Source of the DNA: Stenotrophomonas nematodicola
GTDB lineage: Bacteria > Pseudomonadota > Gammaproteobacteria > Xanthomonadales > Xanthomonadaceae
Direction: 5' to 3'
Assembly (NCBI RefSeq): GCF_009467805.1
Contig: NZ_WIAY01000001.1
Span: forward strand, 1,058,982 to 1,122,981
Length of the DNA stretch: 64,000 nt
This document shows positions 38,364 through 47,198 of this stretch, piece by piece (position 1 is the stretch's first letter; the number at the start of each line of letters is the position of its first letter). The notes beneath the pieces were generated by a model that did no database searches, was not told the DNA's origin, and saw nothing but the letters and a program-made list of their open reading frames with translations. The position numbers were made by a program, and so were the translations under genes.

Positions 38364-38382
38364 GTTTCATCAGGTCACGCCG

Positions 38383-39960
38383 TCAATGTCCGCCGGCAGA
38401 GGCCGCGCCGGCCCCTGCGCCGAACGGCGGCTTGGCCAGCCACAGGAACGCGATGATGGCCAGGAAGATCCAGCCCAGCAGGAAGAAGATGTCGTTGAAG
38501 CCCATCTGCGATGCCTGGTGGTTGATCATGGTGTTGAGCACGGCGGCGCCATGCTGCAGGTCGCCCTGCCCCATCGCGGTCACCTGGTCCTGCATGCCCG
38601 GCGTGTAGCCGGACACATGCTCGGTGAGGTGCGCATGGTGCTCCTGGGTGCGCCGCGCCCACAGCCACGTCGTCAACGACGCCGCGAAACTGCCGCCCAG
38701 CGTGCGCAGGAACGTGGCCAGGCCGGAACCGGCCGCGATCTCGCGCCCGTCCAGATCCGACAGCAGGATCTGCAGCACCGGCATGAAGAACAGCGCCACA
38801 CCGATACCCATGATCAGCTGGATGCCGGCCACATGGCCGAAGTCCACCTGCAGGTTGAAACCCGAACGCAGGAAGCTGGTGAAAGACAGGAACACGAAGG
38901 CGATGGTGGCCAGCATGCGCATGTCGAACCGCGACGCGTACTTGCCCACGAACGGGGTCATGATCACCGGCAGCACGCCGATTGGCGCGGTCGCCAGGCC
39001 CGCCCAGATCGCCGTATAGCCCATGTCGCGCTGCAGCCACTGCGGGATCAGCAGTGCCACGCTGAAGAACGCGGCATAGGCCACCACCATCGCCAGCGTG
39101 CCGGCGCGGAAGTTGCGGTGCCGGAACAGGCGCAGATCCACGATGGGATCCTTGTCGGTCAGTTCCCAGATCAGGAACACCGCCAGGGCCACCACCGACA
39201 CGCAGGCCAGCACCACGATCTTGCCCGAGCTGAACCAGTCCTCGTCGTTGCCGAGGTCCAGCACCAGCTGCAGCGCACCCACGCCGATGACCAGCGTGAT
39301 CAGGCCGACGTAGTCCATCTTCGGCTTCTCGGTGTGCTCCGGCCGGCCCTTGAGCTGGTTGCCCACCACCAGCGCGGCGAAGATGCCCAGCGGCACGTTG
39401 ATCAGGAAGATCCACTCCCAGCTGTAGTTGTCGGTGATCCAGCCGCCCAGGATCGGGCCGGCGATCGGCGCCACCACGGTGATCATCGCCAGCAGCGCCA
39501 GCGCCTGCCCGCGCTTCTCGCGCGGGTACAGCGACACCAGCAGGCTCTGGGTGATCGGGTACATCGGACCCGCCACAAAGCCCTGGATCGCACGCGACAC
39601 GACCAGCATGCCCATGCTCTGCGCCAGGCCGCACAGCAGCGAGGCCAGCGTGAAGGCCAGCGTGGCCCAGACGAACAGTTTGGTCTCGCCGAAGCGACGG
39701 CTCAGAAAGCCGGTCAGCGGCAGCGCGATCGCGGTACTGACCGCGAACGAGGTGATCACCCACGTCGCCTGCTGCGAACTGGCGCCGAGGTTGCCGGCGA
39801 TGGTCGGCAGCGACACGTTGGCGATGGTGGTGTCGAGCACCTGCATGAACGAGGCCATCGCCAGGCCGGCGGTACACAGGGCGACGTTGGCCGGCTTGAA
39901 GCCGGCGGTCGTCCCTGGCGCACCCGGCATACCGGGCGCGGCGGGAGCTTGTGCGGACAT
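38383..39960 (-). CDS. emrB: EmrB-type DHA2 multidrug transporter
   Basis: A 525-residue major-facilitator protein with 14 predicted helices (DHA2 family). The TM1 motif L-D-T-T-I-A-N-V-S-L-P-T-I-A-G is typical of EmrB/FarB. It exchanges protons for hydrophobic drugs and passes them to EmrA and the outer-membrane EmrC. It is the last gene of emrRCAB; in S. maltophilia this pump handles hydrophobic toxicants such as uncouplers and some antibiotics. The first 20 residues are a Pro/Gly/Ala-rich cytoplasmic tail. Confidence 0.94.
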   Translation of the reverse strand: MSAQAPAAPGMPGAPGTTAGFKPANVALCTAGLAMASFMQVLDTTIANVSLPTIAGNLGASSQQATWVITSFAVSTAIALPLTGFLSRRFGETKLFVWATLAFTLASLLCGLAQSMGMLVVSRAIQGFVAGPMYPITQSLLVSLYPREKRGQALALLAMITVVAPIAGPILGGWITDNYSWEWIFLINVPLGIFAALVVGNQLKGRPEHTEKPKMDYVGLITLVIGVGALQLVLDLGNDEDWFSSGKIVVLACVSVVALAVFLIWELTDKDPIVDLRLFRHRNFRAGTLAMVVAYAAFFSVALLIPQWLQRDMGYTAIWAGLATAPIGVLPVIMTPFVGKYASRFDMRMLATIAFVFLSFTSFLRSGFNLQVDFGHVAGIQLIMGIGVALFFMPVLQILLSDLDGREIAAGSGLATFLRTLGGSFAASLTTWLWARRTQEHHAHLTEHVSGYTPGMQDQVTAMGQGDLQHGAAVLNTMINHQASQMGFNDIFFLLGWIFLAIIAFLWLAKPPFGAGAGAASAGGH

Positions 39961-39967
39961 GATGGCC

Positions 39968-41149
39968 TCAGCTTGCCTTGGCCTGCTGCGGCAGGTTGCT
40001 CTGGATGATCTGGTGGATCACGTCGTCGGCGCTGTGCAGCTGCTTTGCGTAGACGTCGGTGTCGAACACCTGGCCCTTGGCGGTTTCGGTCGGCAACACG
40101 GTGCCCTTCTGGTCGCGCAGGCTCACTTCAGCCTTGATCGACAGGCCGATGCGCAGCGGGTGCTCGGCCAGCTGCTTGGCGTCGATGGCGATGCGCACCG
40201 GCACGCGCTGCACGATCTTGATCCAGTTGCCGCTGGCGTTCTGCGCCGGCAGCAGCGAGAACGCCGAGCCGGTGCCCAGGCCCAGGCTGTCGATGCGGCC
40301 CTTGTAGGTCACATCACCGCCGTACAGATCCGAGCGCAGCTCCACTTCCTGGCCCAGGCGCATGTGGCGCAGCTGGGTCTCCTTGAAGTTGGCCTCCACC
40401 CACATCTGTTCGGTCGGCACCACGGCCATCAGCGCAGTGCCCGGCTGCACGCGCTGGCCGACCTGTACCGAACGACGGGCGACATAGCCGGCCACCGGCG
40501 CGACGATGCCGGCGCGGGCATTGTTGAGGTAGGCCTGGCGCAGCTGCGCGGCGGCCGCCTGCACGTCCGGCTGCGTGGCGATCACGGTGTCGTCAACGAG
40601 TGCGCTGCTGCGTTCGAAGGTCTCGCGCGAACCGGCGACGGCGGCTTCGGCAGCGGCCAGTTCGGTGCGGGCATGCGCCAGCTCTTCGTTGGAGATCGCA
40701 CCGGTGGCGGCCAGGTTCCTGCGACGATTGAAGTCCTCGCGCACACGATTGAGCGTGACCTGGCGGGCATTCAACTCGGCCTGCGCGCCCTCGACGCTGC
40801 GGTACAGGCCGCGCACCTGGCGGACCGTCCGGGCGAGGTTGGCTTCGGCCTGCTGCAGCGCCACTTCGGTGTCGGCCGGATCCAGCTGTACCAGCAGCTG
40901 GCCACGCGCCACGCGCATGCCGTCATCGGCGTTGATCGCCACGACGGTGCCGCTGATCAGCGGGGTGATCTGCACCTGGTTGCCCTGCACGTAGGCATCG
41001 TCGGTTTCCTCGAACCAGCGGCCGAACATGAAGTACCACAGGGCCAGCGCGGCCAGCAGCAGCACCACGATGACCAGCAGGCCGCGCAGCAGCTTGCCGC
41101 GACGGGAGGGAGCTGCGTTCTCGGCAGCGGGGGCGGAGGTCTGACTCAT
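39968..41149 (-). CDS. emrA: EmrA membrane-fusion protein
   Basis: A 393-residue HlyD-family adaptor with one N-terminal anchor helix (about 20-42). The motif E-E-T-D-D-A-Y-V-Q-G-N that opens the biotinyl-lipoyl domain follows, then a long coiled-coil hairpin and a C-terminal barrel. It bridges EmrB to the outer-membrane factor EmrC. ATG 41149 is chosen because the residues before it are Pro-rich and unlike the family. It lies seven bases upstream of emrB, whose start follows on the same strand. Confidence 0.94.
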   Translation of the reverse strand: MSQTSAPAAENAAPSRRGKLLRGLLVIVVLLLAALALWYFMFGRWFEETDDAYVQGNQVQITPLISGTVVAINADDGMRVARGQLLVQLDPADTEVALQQAEANLARTVRQVRGLYRSVEGAQAELNARQVTLNRVREDFNRRRNLAATGAISNEELAHARTELAAAEAAVAGSRETFERSSALVDDTVIATQPDVQAAAAQLRQAYLNNARAGIVAPVAGYVARRSVQVGQRVQPGTALMAVVPTEQMWVEANFKETQLRHMRLGQEVELRSDLYGGDVTYKGRIDSLGLGTGSAFSLLPAQNASGNWIKIVQRVPVRIAIDAKQLAEHPLRIGLSIKAEVSLRDQKGTVLPTETAKGQVFDTDVYAKQLHSADDVIHQIIQSNLPQQAKAS

Positions 41150-41159
41150 GGGATGACTC

Positions 41160-42653
41160 TCAGGAATGCGAGGATTCGGGGGTGGCGGCAACCGTGGCGG
41201 TGTCGCTGGACGGGATGAAACCGCCGCCCAGCGCCTGGCTCAGTCGCACCGAAACAAGGATCTGACGCGACTGCAGCTCGGCCAGGCGCTGCTGGGACAC
41301 CAGCAGTTGCTCTTCCACGCTGAGTACGTCCAGGTAACTGCCGATGCCAGCGCGGTAGCGCTGTCCGGCCAGGTCGTGGGCGGCCCGCGCGGTGCTCACC
41401 GCCTGGGCCTGCGCGGCGGCCTGGTCGGCCAGCGAACGCACCGCATTGACCTGGTCGGCGACATCGCGCAGCGCGTTGACCACCGACTGGTTGTAATCGG
41501 CCACGGCCAGGTCGTACTGCGCGTCGGTCTTGTCCAGGTTGGCGCGCAGGCGGCCACCGTCGAAGATCGGCAGGCTCAGCGCCGGGCCCAGGAAGGCGAA
41601 GGTCGAACCGCTCTTGAGCAGTAGGTCGACCTCGCTGGACACCACCCCGCCGAGCGCGGTGAGGTTCAGGCTGGGATAGAACTGCGCCTTGGCCGCGTGG
41701 ATCCCGCGCTGGGCTGCTTCCACGCGCCAACGCGCGGCGACGATGTCCGGGCGACGGCCGAGCAGTTCGCTGGGCAGCACGCCCGGGAGCTGCAGCGCGA
41801 GCGGGTTGAGCACCTGCGGGCGTTCGATCTGCAGGCCGCGGTCCGGGCCCTGCCCGACCAGCGCGGCCAGCGCGGTGCGCGCTTCGTCGATCTGCTGCTG
41901 CGCGGCCTGCCGCTGCTGCTGCGCGGCCGGGATGCGGGCTTCGGCCTGGCGGGTCTGCAGGTCGCTGTCGATGCCGGCGGCGCGCCGCTGACGGGTCAGG
42001 TCCAGGGTCTTCTGCGCCCGTACCAGTTCTTCGCTGGCCACATCATGCAACTGCCATGCGTAGCCCAACTGCGCATACGCTTCGGCAATCGCCGCCGAGA
42101 GGTTCAGGCGCGCGGCCTGCGCGTCCACTGCGGCGGCGTGGCCGCTGTCCACGGCCGCTTCCCAGGCCGCACGCTTGCCACCCCAGAGGTCAATGCCATA
42201 GCTGACGCTGAGGTAGGCCTGGCCACTGCCGGCATAGCTGCCGCCAAGCTCATCGCCCACCATCGATTCGGGCAGGCGCACACCGGTGTAGCCGCCGGAG
42301 GCGGACACGCTCGGCAGGCGGTCGGCACGGGCGGTGCCGATCTGGGCGCGGGCCTGGCGCAGGCGCGCATCGGCGGCGTCCAGACCCGGGTTGCGCTGCA
42401 GGCCTTCAGCGATCAGGGCGTCGAGCTGGGGGTCGCCCAGCGCACGCCACCAGTCGGTGGACGGCCAGCCCGGCTGGCTCAGCCCGGGGTTGGCCAGGGT
42501 GCGCTGGGTCTGCAGGCTGTCGGCGTCGAGCAGCATGGCCTTGGGTTCCAGGCCGCCGGTGCTGGCACACGCGGCCAGCGCCAGCGCCAGCACGGACAGC
42601 AGCACCGGCCGCAGCGGGCGCAGTGACGAGGGGCGATCAGAGGGGAGAGTCAT
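41160..42653 (-). CDS. emrC: EmrC outer-membrane factor lipoprotein
   Basis: A 497-residue NodT-family outer-membrane channel lipoprotein (L-A-A-C, Cys29) with two OEP repeats and the motifs G-D-P-Q-L-D-A-L-I and L-L-G-R-R-P-D-I-V. It is the exit duct for EmrAB. A dedicated outer-membrane gene inside the emr operon is the arrangement described for S. maltophilia emrRCAB, unlike E. coli, which uses TolC. It overlaps the emrR stop by four bases. Confidence 0.92.
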   Translation of the reverse strand: MTLPSDRPSSLRPLRPVLLSVLALALAACASTGGLEPKAMLLDADSLQTQRTLANPGLSQPGWPSTDWWRALGDPQLDALIAEGLQRNPGLDAADARLRQARAQIGTARADRLPSVSASGGYTGVRLPESMVGDELGGSYAGSGQAYLSVSYGIDLWGGKRAAWEAAVDSGHAAAVDAQAARLNLSAAIAEAYAQLGYAWQLHDVASEELVRAQKTLDLTRQRRAAGIDSDLQTRQAEARIPAAQQQRQAAQQQIDEARTALAALVGQGPDRGLQIERPQVLNPLALQLPGVLPSELLGRRPDIVAARWRVEAAQRGIHAAKAQFYPSLNLTALGGVVSSEVDLLLKSGSTFAFLGPALSLPIFDGGRLRANLDKTDAQYDLAVADYNQSVVNALRDVADQVNAVRSLADQAAAQAQAVSTARAAHDLAGQRYRAGIGSYLDVLSVEEQLLVSQQRLAELQSRQILVSVRLSQALGGGFIPSSDTATVAATPESSHS

Positions 42654-43093
42654 GGCGAATTGAGGGAGTCACGTACACGGGTCATGAGGGAATGCAGCTG
42701 CGCGCGCTCGTCCTGGGACAGGTCGCGCATGGCGTCGTTCATCGTCTGGTCGCCGCGCTGCTTCAGCCGGGCCCACAACTGGCGGCCTTCGTCGGTCAAC
42801 ACGATCTGCAGCGCCCGACGGTCCTGGGCATGCGGCTCGCGCCGCACGCAGCCCATCGCTTCGAGCTTGTCCAGCAGCCGGGTAACGGCGCTGGGTACCT
42901 GGTCCAGGGCCTGAGCCAGTTCGTTGGCGGTGCACGGCGCGCGCGCCGAGAGCACCTTCAGACCCAGGTAGTGGGTGAACCCGATGCCGAGGTTTTCTTC
43001 GGCCATCGACGTGTCCAGCTGACGGACCAGGCCGTCGCGCACCTGGCGCAACAGCAGTCCGAAGCTGGGAGGCGTGGTTTCGGGACAGATCAT
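42650..43093 (-). CDS. emrR: MarR-family repressor EmrR
   Basis: A 147-residue MarR-family winged-helix regulator. The recognition helix region has L-D-Q-V-P-S-A-V-T-R-L-L-D-K-L, and the wing has R-R-E-P-H-A-Q-D-R-R-A-L-Q-I-V-L-T. It should repress the emr operon and release DNA when it binds a hydrophobic inducer. ATG 43093 is given; ATG 43102, directly after a GGAAGAGA, is also possible and adds three residues. A palindrome that fits a MarR operator lies 16 bases upstream. Confidence 0.92.
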   Translation of the reverse strand: MICPETTPPSFGLLLRQVRDGLVRQLDTSMAEENLGIGFTHYLGLKVLSARAPCTANELAQALDQVPSAVTRLLDKLEAMGCVRREPHAQDRRALQIVLTDEGRQLWARLKQRGDQTMNDAMRDLSQDERAQLHSLMTRVRDSLNSP

Positions 43094-43117
43094 GGTGAGC
43101 ATTCTCTTCCAAAAATT

Positions 43118-43137
43118 ATATTTCTCAATGGAAATAT
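43118..43137. promoter_or_regulatory. Putative EmrR operator
   Basis: ATATTTC-TCAATG-GAAATAT is a perfect 7-bp inverted repeat in an AT-rich patch between emrR and the divergent AraC-type gene. Size and position match MarR-family operators; binding of EmrR is inferred. Confidence 0.65.
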
Positions 43138-43234
43138 TCGATCTGGAACCAAATGCTGTGTTGCAGCACACAGAACAATGGAGGAACGCCACCTTAATAG
43201 CGCCCGACACTGGCCCGGTATTACAATATAGCCA

Positions 43235-44113
43235 ATGAATGACACATTCCGGCCAGCACCCGACCCCGTCGCCACCCAGATGATCCGCAACAACGTGCTC
43301 GACTGGTTCGAGCGCGACGATGGGCTGGGCGTGCTCGGCTTCCGGGTCGAGAGCGCCAACGGGCTGGAGCGCGAGATCGACTGGCACCAGCATCGGCGCG
43401 GCCAGTTGATCAGCGTGGAGGCCGGCCTGCTCAACATCCGTACCCGGCACGGGAACTGGTCGCTGCCGCCCGGCTGCGCCGGCTGGATGCCCCCGGCCGA
43501 ACCCCACACGGTGGACATCTGCGGCCCGCTGCGGGGCTGGGGCGTGATCATCAGTGCCGGGCTGACCCGCGAACTGCCCGATGAACCCTGCGTGGTCGCC
43601 ATCTCCGACCTGCTGCAGGCGCTGGCGCTGCGTGTCACCGAATGGCCCCCTGCCGAGACGGCCAGCCCGCGCCAGCAGCACATGATCGAGGTCCTGCTGG
43701 ACGAACTGCGGCATGCCCCGCGCCAGCGCATGCATCTGCCGATGCCGCAGGACCGGCGGCTGCTGCGGATCGCCTCGCAGCTGATCGCCAACCCGGCAGA
43801 CGGCCGCAGCCTGGAGCAGTGGGCGCAGTGGGCGGGGCTGTCGCCGCGTACACTGACCCGGCACTTCCGCGACGAAACCACCCTCAGCTTCGCCCAGTGG
43901 CGCCAGCAGGCGCGCCTGGCCGAGGGCCTGCGCCGCCTTTCCGACGGCCAGGGGGTGTCCGACATCGCCCACGAACTGGGGTTCAGCAGCCCCAGCGCCT
44001 TCGTCACGGTGTTCCGCCGCCACTTCGGCTGCCCGCCCGGGCGCTATCTGGCGCGCAACGGACAGCCACTGAACCCATCACGCGGCTTGGCATCCCCGGC
44101 CGCATCCGGATAA
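43235..44113 (+). CDS. AraC-family transcriptional regulator
   Basis: A 292-residue regulator. The N-terminal cupin-like sensor region has H-Q-H-R-R-G-Q-L and P-P-G-C-A-G-W-M-P, and the C-terminal domain has two helix-turn-helix motifs, including [11 protein letters not shown] and [17 protein letters not shown], the AraC signature. It is divergent from emrR and shares its 140-base control region, so the two may be co-regulated. The effector is unknown. Confidence 0.9.
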   Translation: MNDTFRPAPDPVATQMIRNNVLDWFERDDGLGVLGFRVESANGLEREIDWHQHRRGQLISVEAGLLNIRTRHGNWSLPPGCAGWMPPAEPHTVDICGPLRGWGVIISAGLTRELPDEPCVVAISDLLQALALRVTEWPPAETASPRQQHMIEVLLDELRHAPRQRMHLPMPQDRRLLRIASQLIANPADGRSLEQWAQWAGLSPRTLTRHFRDETTLSFAQWRQQARLAEGLRRLSDGQGVSDIAHELGFSSPSAFVTVFRRHFGCPPGRYLARNGQPLNPSRGLASPAASG

Positions 44114-44171
44114 TCGTCCGCCTGCGAGGGCGACAGCCGTCGCCGTCCCTTGCCACAGGTACCAATCCCGC

Positions 44172-46415
44172 ATGACCGATCTCGCCCGCCCCGCCTTCCA
44201 CGGCTTTGAACAGCTGCCCCTGCGCGAATACGCCGAACGGGCGTACCTGGACTATTCGATGTACGTGGTGCTCGATCGCGCACTGCCGTTCATCGGCGAC
44301 GGGCTCAAGCCGGTGCAGCGCCGCATCATCTATTCGATGAGCGAGCTGGGCCTGAACGCGGGCTCCAAGCCGAAAAAATCCGCACGTACTGTCGGCGACG
44401 TGATCGGCAAGTACCACCCGCACGGCGACAGCGCGTGCTACGAAGCGCTGGTGCTGATGGCCCAGCCCTTCTCCTACCGCTATCCGCTGATCGAAGGCCA
44501 GGGCAACTTCGGTTCAACCGATGATCCCAAGTCGTTCGCGGCGATGCGTTACACCGAATCCAAGCTGACCCCCATCGCCGAAGTGCTGCTGGGTGAGATC
44601 AGTCAGGGCACCACGGACTGGACCCCGAACTTCGACGGCACCCTGGAAGAGCCGACCTGGATGCCGGCGCGCCTGCCGCACCTGCTGCTCAACGGCACCA
44701 CCGGCATCGCCGTGGGCATGGCCACCGACGTGCCGCCGCACAACCTCAACGAGATCGTCAGCGCCCTGCTGCACCTGCTGGACGATCCCGATGCGACCGT
44801 GGCCGATCTGTGCGAGCACGTGAAGGGGCCGGACTACCCGAGCTTCGCCGAGATCATCACGCCGCTGGCCGACCTGCGGAACATGTACGAGACCGGCAAC
44901 GGCAGCGTGCGGGCGCGCTCGACGTTCGTGAAGGAACACAACAACATCGTGGTCAACGCGCTGCCCTTCCAGGTCTCGCCGTCGAAGGTGATCGAGCAGA
45001 TCGCCGCGCAGATGCGCGCCAAGAAGCTGCCGTGGCTGGAAGACATCCGTGACGAATCCGACCACGCCAACCCGGTGCGGGTGGTGCTGGTGCCGCGCTC
45101 GAACCGCGTGGATGCCGAACAGTTGATGGGCCACCTGTTCGCCACCACCGACCTGGAGCGCAGCTACCGGGTCAACCTCAATGTGATCGGGCTGGACGGC
45201 CGTCCGCAGGTGAAAAACCTGAAGATGCTGCTCAGCGAGTGGCTGCAGTTCCGCGGCACCACCGTGACCCGCCGCCTCAACCACCGCCTGCAGAAGGTCG
45301 AGCGCCGCCTGCATGTGCTGGACGGCCTGCTGGTTGCCTTCCTCAACCTGGATGAGGTGATCCACATCATCCGCACCGAGGACGAGCCCAAGCCGGCGCT
45401 GATCGCACGCTTCGGACTGAGCGAGGAGCAGACCGAGTACATCCTGGAAACCAAGCTGAAGCAGCTGGCACGCCTGGAGGAAATGAAGATCCGTGGCGAG
45501 CAGGATGCGCTGGTCAAGGAACGCGACAAGATCCAGTCGATCCTGGAGAGCAAGGCCAAGCTGAAGAAGCTGATCCGTGACGAGCTGGTGGCCGATGCGA
45601 AGAAGTTCGGCGACGACCGCCGTTCGCCGCTGGTCCAGCGGGGTGCGGCGCAGGCCATCGACGAAACCGAGCTGGTGCCCAGCGAGCCGATGACCGTAGT
45701 GCTGTCGGAGAAGGGCTGGATCCGCGCGGCCAAGGGCCACGACATGGACCCGTCCACACTGTCCTACCGCGACGGCGATGCGCTGCTGGGGGCGGTCCGC
45801 GCACGCAGCACCCAGCAGGTCGCGTTCCTGGACAGCGAAGGTCGCGCGTACTCGACCCTGATCCACACCCTGCCCTCCGCGCGCGGCAATGGCGAGCCGT
45901 TGACCGGCCGCTTCTCGCCCGCGCCGGGCAGCGCGTTCATGACCCTGGCCAGCGGCGAGAACAACACCCGCTTCGTGCTGGCCTCCACGCATGGCTATGG
46001 CTTCGTGACGCGCTTCGAGAACCTCACCGGCCGCAACAAGGCCGGCAAGGCGATGCTCAATCTCACCTCCGGCTCGAAGGTGCTGACCCCGGCCGTGGTC
46101 GCCAATCCGGACACCGACCGGATCGTGGCGGTGACCAGCTCGGGCAACCTGCTGGCGATTGCGGCCAGCGACCTGCCGGAACTGGACAAGGGCAAGGGCA
46201 ACAAGATCATCGACATCCCCAAGGCCAAGCTCGCCACCGAGCGCGTGGTGGCGGTGGTGTCGGTGAGCCCCGGCAACACCCTGCTGGTGCGCAGCGGCCA
46301 GCGGACGATGAACCTGTCGTTCAAGGACCTGGACACCTACCTGGGCACGCGTGCCACGCGCGGCCATCTGCTGCCGCGTGGCTGGCAGAAGGTCGAAGGA
46401 CTGGCGGTGGAGTAA
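44172..46415 (+). CDS. parC: DNA topoisomerase IV subunit A
   Basis: A 747-residue type IIA topoisomerase subunit that decatenates chromosomes with ParE. The catalytic tyrosine is Y127 (A-M-R-Y-T-E-S-K-L). The quinolone-resistance region reads [10 protein letters not shown], with Ser87 and Glu91 (E. coli Ser80 and Glu84) unchanged, so there is no classic target mutation. The C-terminal half has a degenerate beta-pinwheel. A strong terminator follows at 46454. Confidence 0.97.
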   Translation: MTDLARPAFHGFEQLPLREYAERAYLDYSMYVVLDRALPFIGDGLKPVQRRIIYSMSELGLNAGSKPKKSARTVGDVIGKYHPHGDSACYEALVLMAQPFSYRYPLIEGQGNFGSTDDPKSFAAMRYTESKLTPIAEVLLGEISQGTTDWTPNFDGTLEEPTWMPARLPHLLLNGTTGIAVGMATDVPPHNLNEIVSALLHLLDDPDATVADLCEHVKGPDYPSFAEIITPLADLRNMYETGNGSVRARSTFVKEHNNIVVNALPFQVSPSKVIEQIAAQMRAKKLPWLEDIRDESDHANPVRVVLVPRSNRVDAEQLMGHLFATTDLERSYRVNLNVIGLDGRPQVKNLKMLLSEWLQFRGTTVTRRLNHRLQKVERRLHVLDGLLVAFLNLDEVIHIIRTEDEPKPALIARFGLSEEQTEYILETKLKQLARLEEMKIRGEQDALVKERDKIQSILESKAKLKKLIRDELVADAKKFGDDRRSPLVQRGAAQAIDETELVPSEPMTVVLSEKGWIRAAKGHDMDPSTLSYRDGDALLGAVRARSTQQVAFLDSEGRAYSTLIHTLPSARGNGEPLTGRFSPAPGSAFMTLASGENNTRFVLASTHGYGFVTRFENLTGRNKAGKAMLNLTSGSKVLTPAVVANPDTDRIVAVTSSGNLLAIAASDLPELDKGKGNKIIDIPKAKLATERVVAVVSVSPGNTLLVRSGQRTMNLSFKDLDTYLGTRATRGHLLPRGWQKVEGLAVE

Positions 46416-46453
46416 CGCCGAGAGGATCGAACGCGGTCCCGATCACGTAGACA

Positions 46454-46487
46454 CAGAAAGGCCGGGTTTCCCCGGCCTTTCTGTTTG
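46454..46487 (+). terminator. Terminator after parC
   Basis: A 12-bp perfect stem (CAGAAAGGCCGG with CCGGCCTTTCTG) around a short loop, followed by a weak T-run. Because of its A/T ends it may serve bfr on the minus strand too. Confidence 0.8.
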
Positions 46488-46586
46488 CTTCTGCGTCGGC
46501 TGGCTGGCGGCTGCGGGCGGGCGGACGCGGGTGTCTGCGGCGTGCTGGCGAACGCTGGCTGGCGCGCGATTGAACACGCACGCGCC

Positions 46587-47075
46587 TCAGTGCGCGGCGG
46601 TGCCCTTGGCCTGCATCTTGCTGGTCTGGTACAGCGCCAGGCCGATCCGCTTGATCAGCCCCAGCTGCTGTTCCAGCCACCAGGCGTGGTCTTCCTCGGT
46701 GTCCTTGAGCTGCACCAGCAGCAGGTCGCGGCTCACGTAATCCTGATGCTGTTCACACAGCTTCATGCCGGCCGCCAGGTTGTCGCGCACGCTGTACTCG
46801 GTGTCCAGGTCCTTCTGCAGCATCTCTTCGACCGTGGTGCCGGGCTCGAACGCATGCGGGCGCATGTCCGGATCGCCGCCGAGGAACAGGATGCGACGCA
46901 GCAGCGCATCGGCGTGCTGGGTTTCCTCTTCCATCTCATGGTTCAAGCGCTCGTACAGCGCGAACAGGCCCTGGTCTTCGTAGCGTCGCGAGTGGATGAA
47001 ATACTGGTCGCGTGCGGCCAACTCGCCGCGCAGCAGGTCCTTCAGACACGCAATGACGTCCGGATTGCCTTTCAT
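46587..47075 (-). CDS. bfr: Bacterioferritin-like iron-storage protein
   Basis: A 162-residue bacterioferritin. The ferroxidase ligands E18, E51, H54, E93 (E94 in E. coli numbering), E127 and H130 are present, so it should oxidise and store iron. The residue that binds haem in E. coli Bfr, Met52, is Thr here (E51-T52-Q53-H54), so this subunit should not bind haem by itself. It may form mixed shells with a haem-binding partner. It lies convergent to parC. Confidence 0.9.
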   Translation of the reverse strand: MKGNPDVIACLKDLLRGELAARDQYFIHSRRYEDQGLFALYERLNHEMEEETQHADALLRRILFLGGDPDMRPHAFEPGTTVEEMLQKDLDTEYSVRDNLAAGMKLCEQHQDYVSRDLLLVQLKDTEEDHAWWLEQQLGLIKRIGLALYQTSKMQAKGTAAH

Positions 47076-47198
47076 GGTGGGGGGTTCCTGGTGGATCGAT
47101 GGCGCACATGGTGCCGCATCCAGCGTTCCAATGATCTAATCGGAATCAGTCGCAGTTGGCGCCTACAATCGGCCAACACCGTCATCGGGGGGCGCGGG

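Noticed and set aside
38203..40008. A 601-codon plus-strand frame starting inside tRNA-Leu copy 3
   Set aside because: It runs through the tRNA, its terminator and the antisense of emrB; composition is that of a shadow frame.
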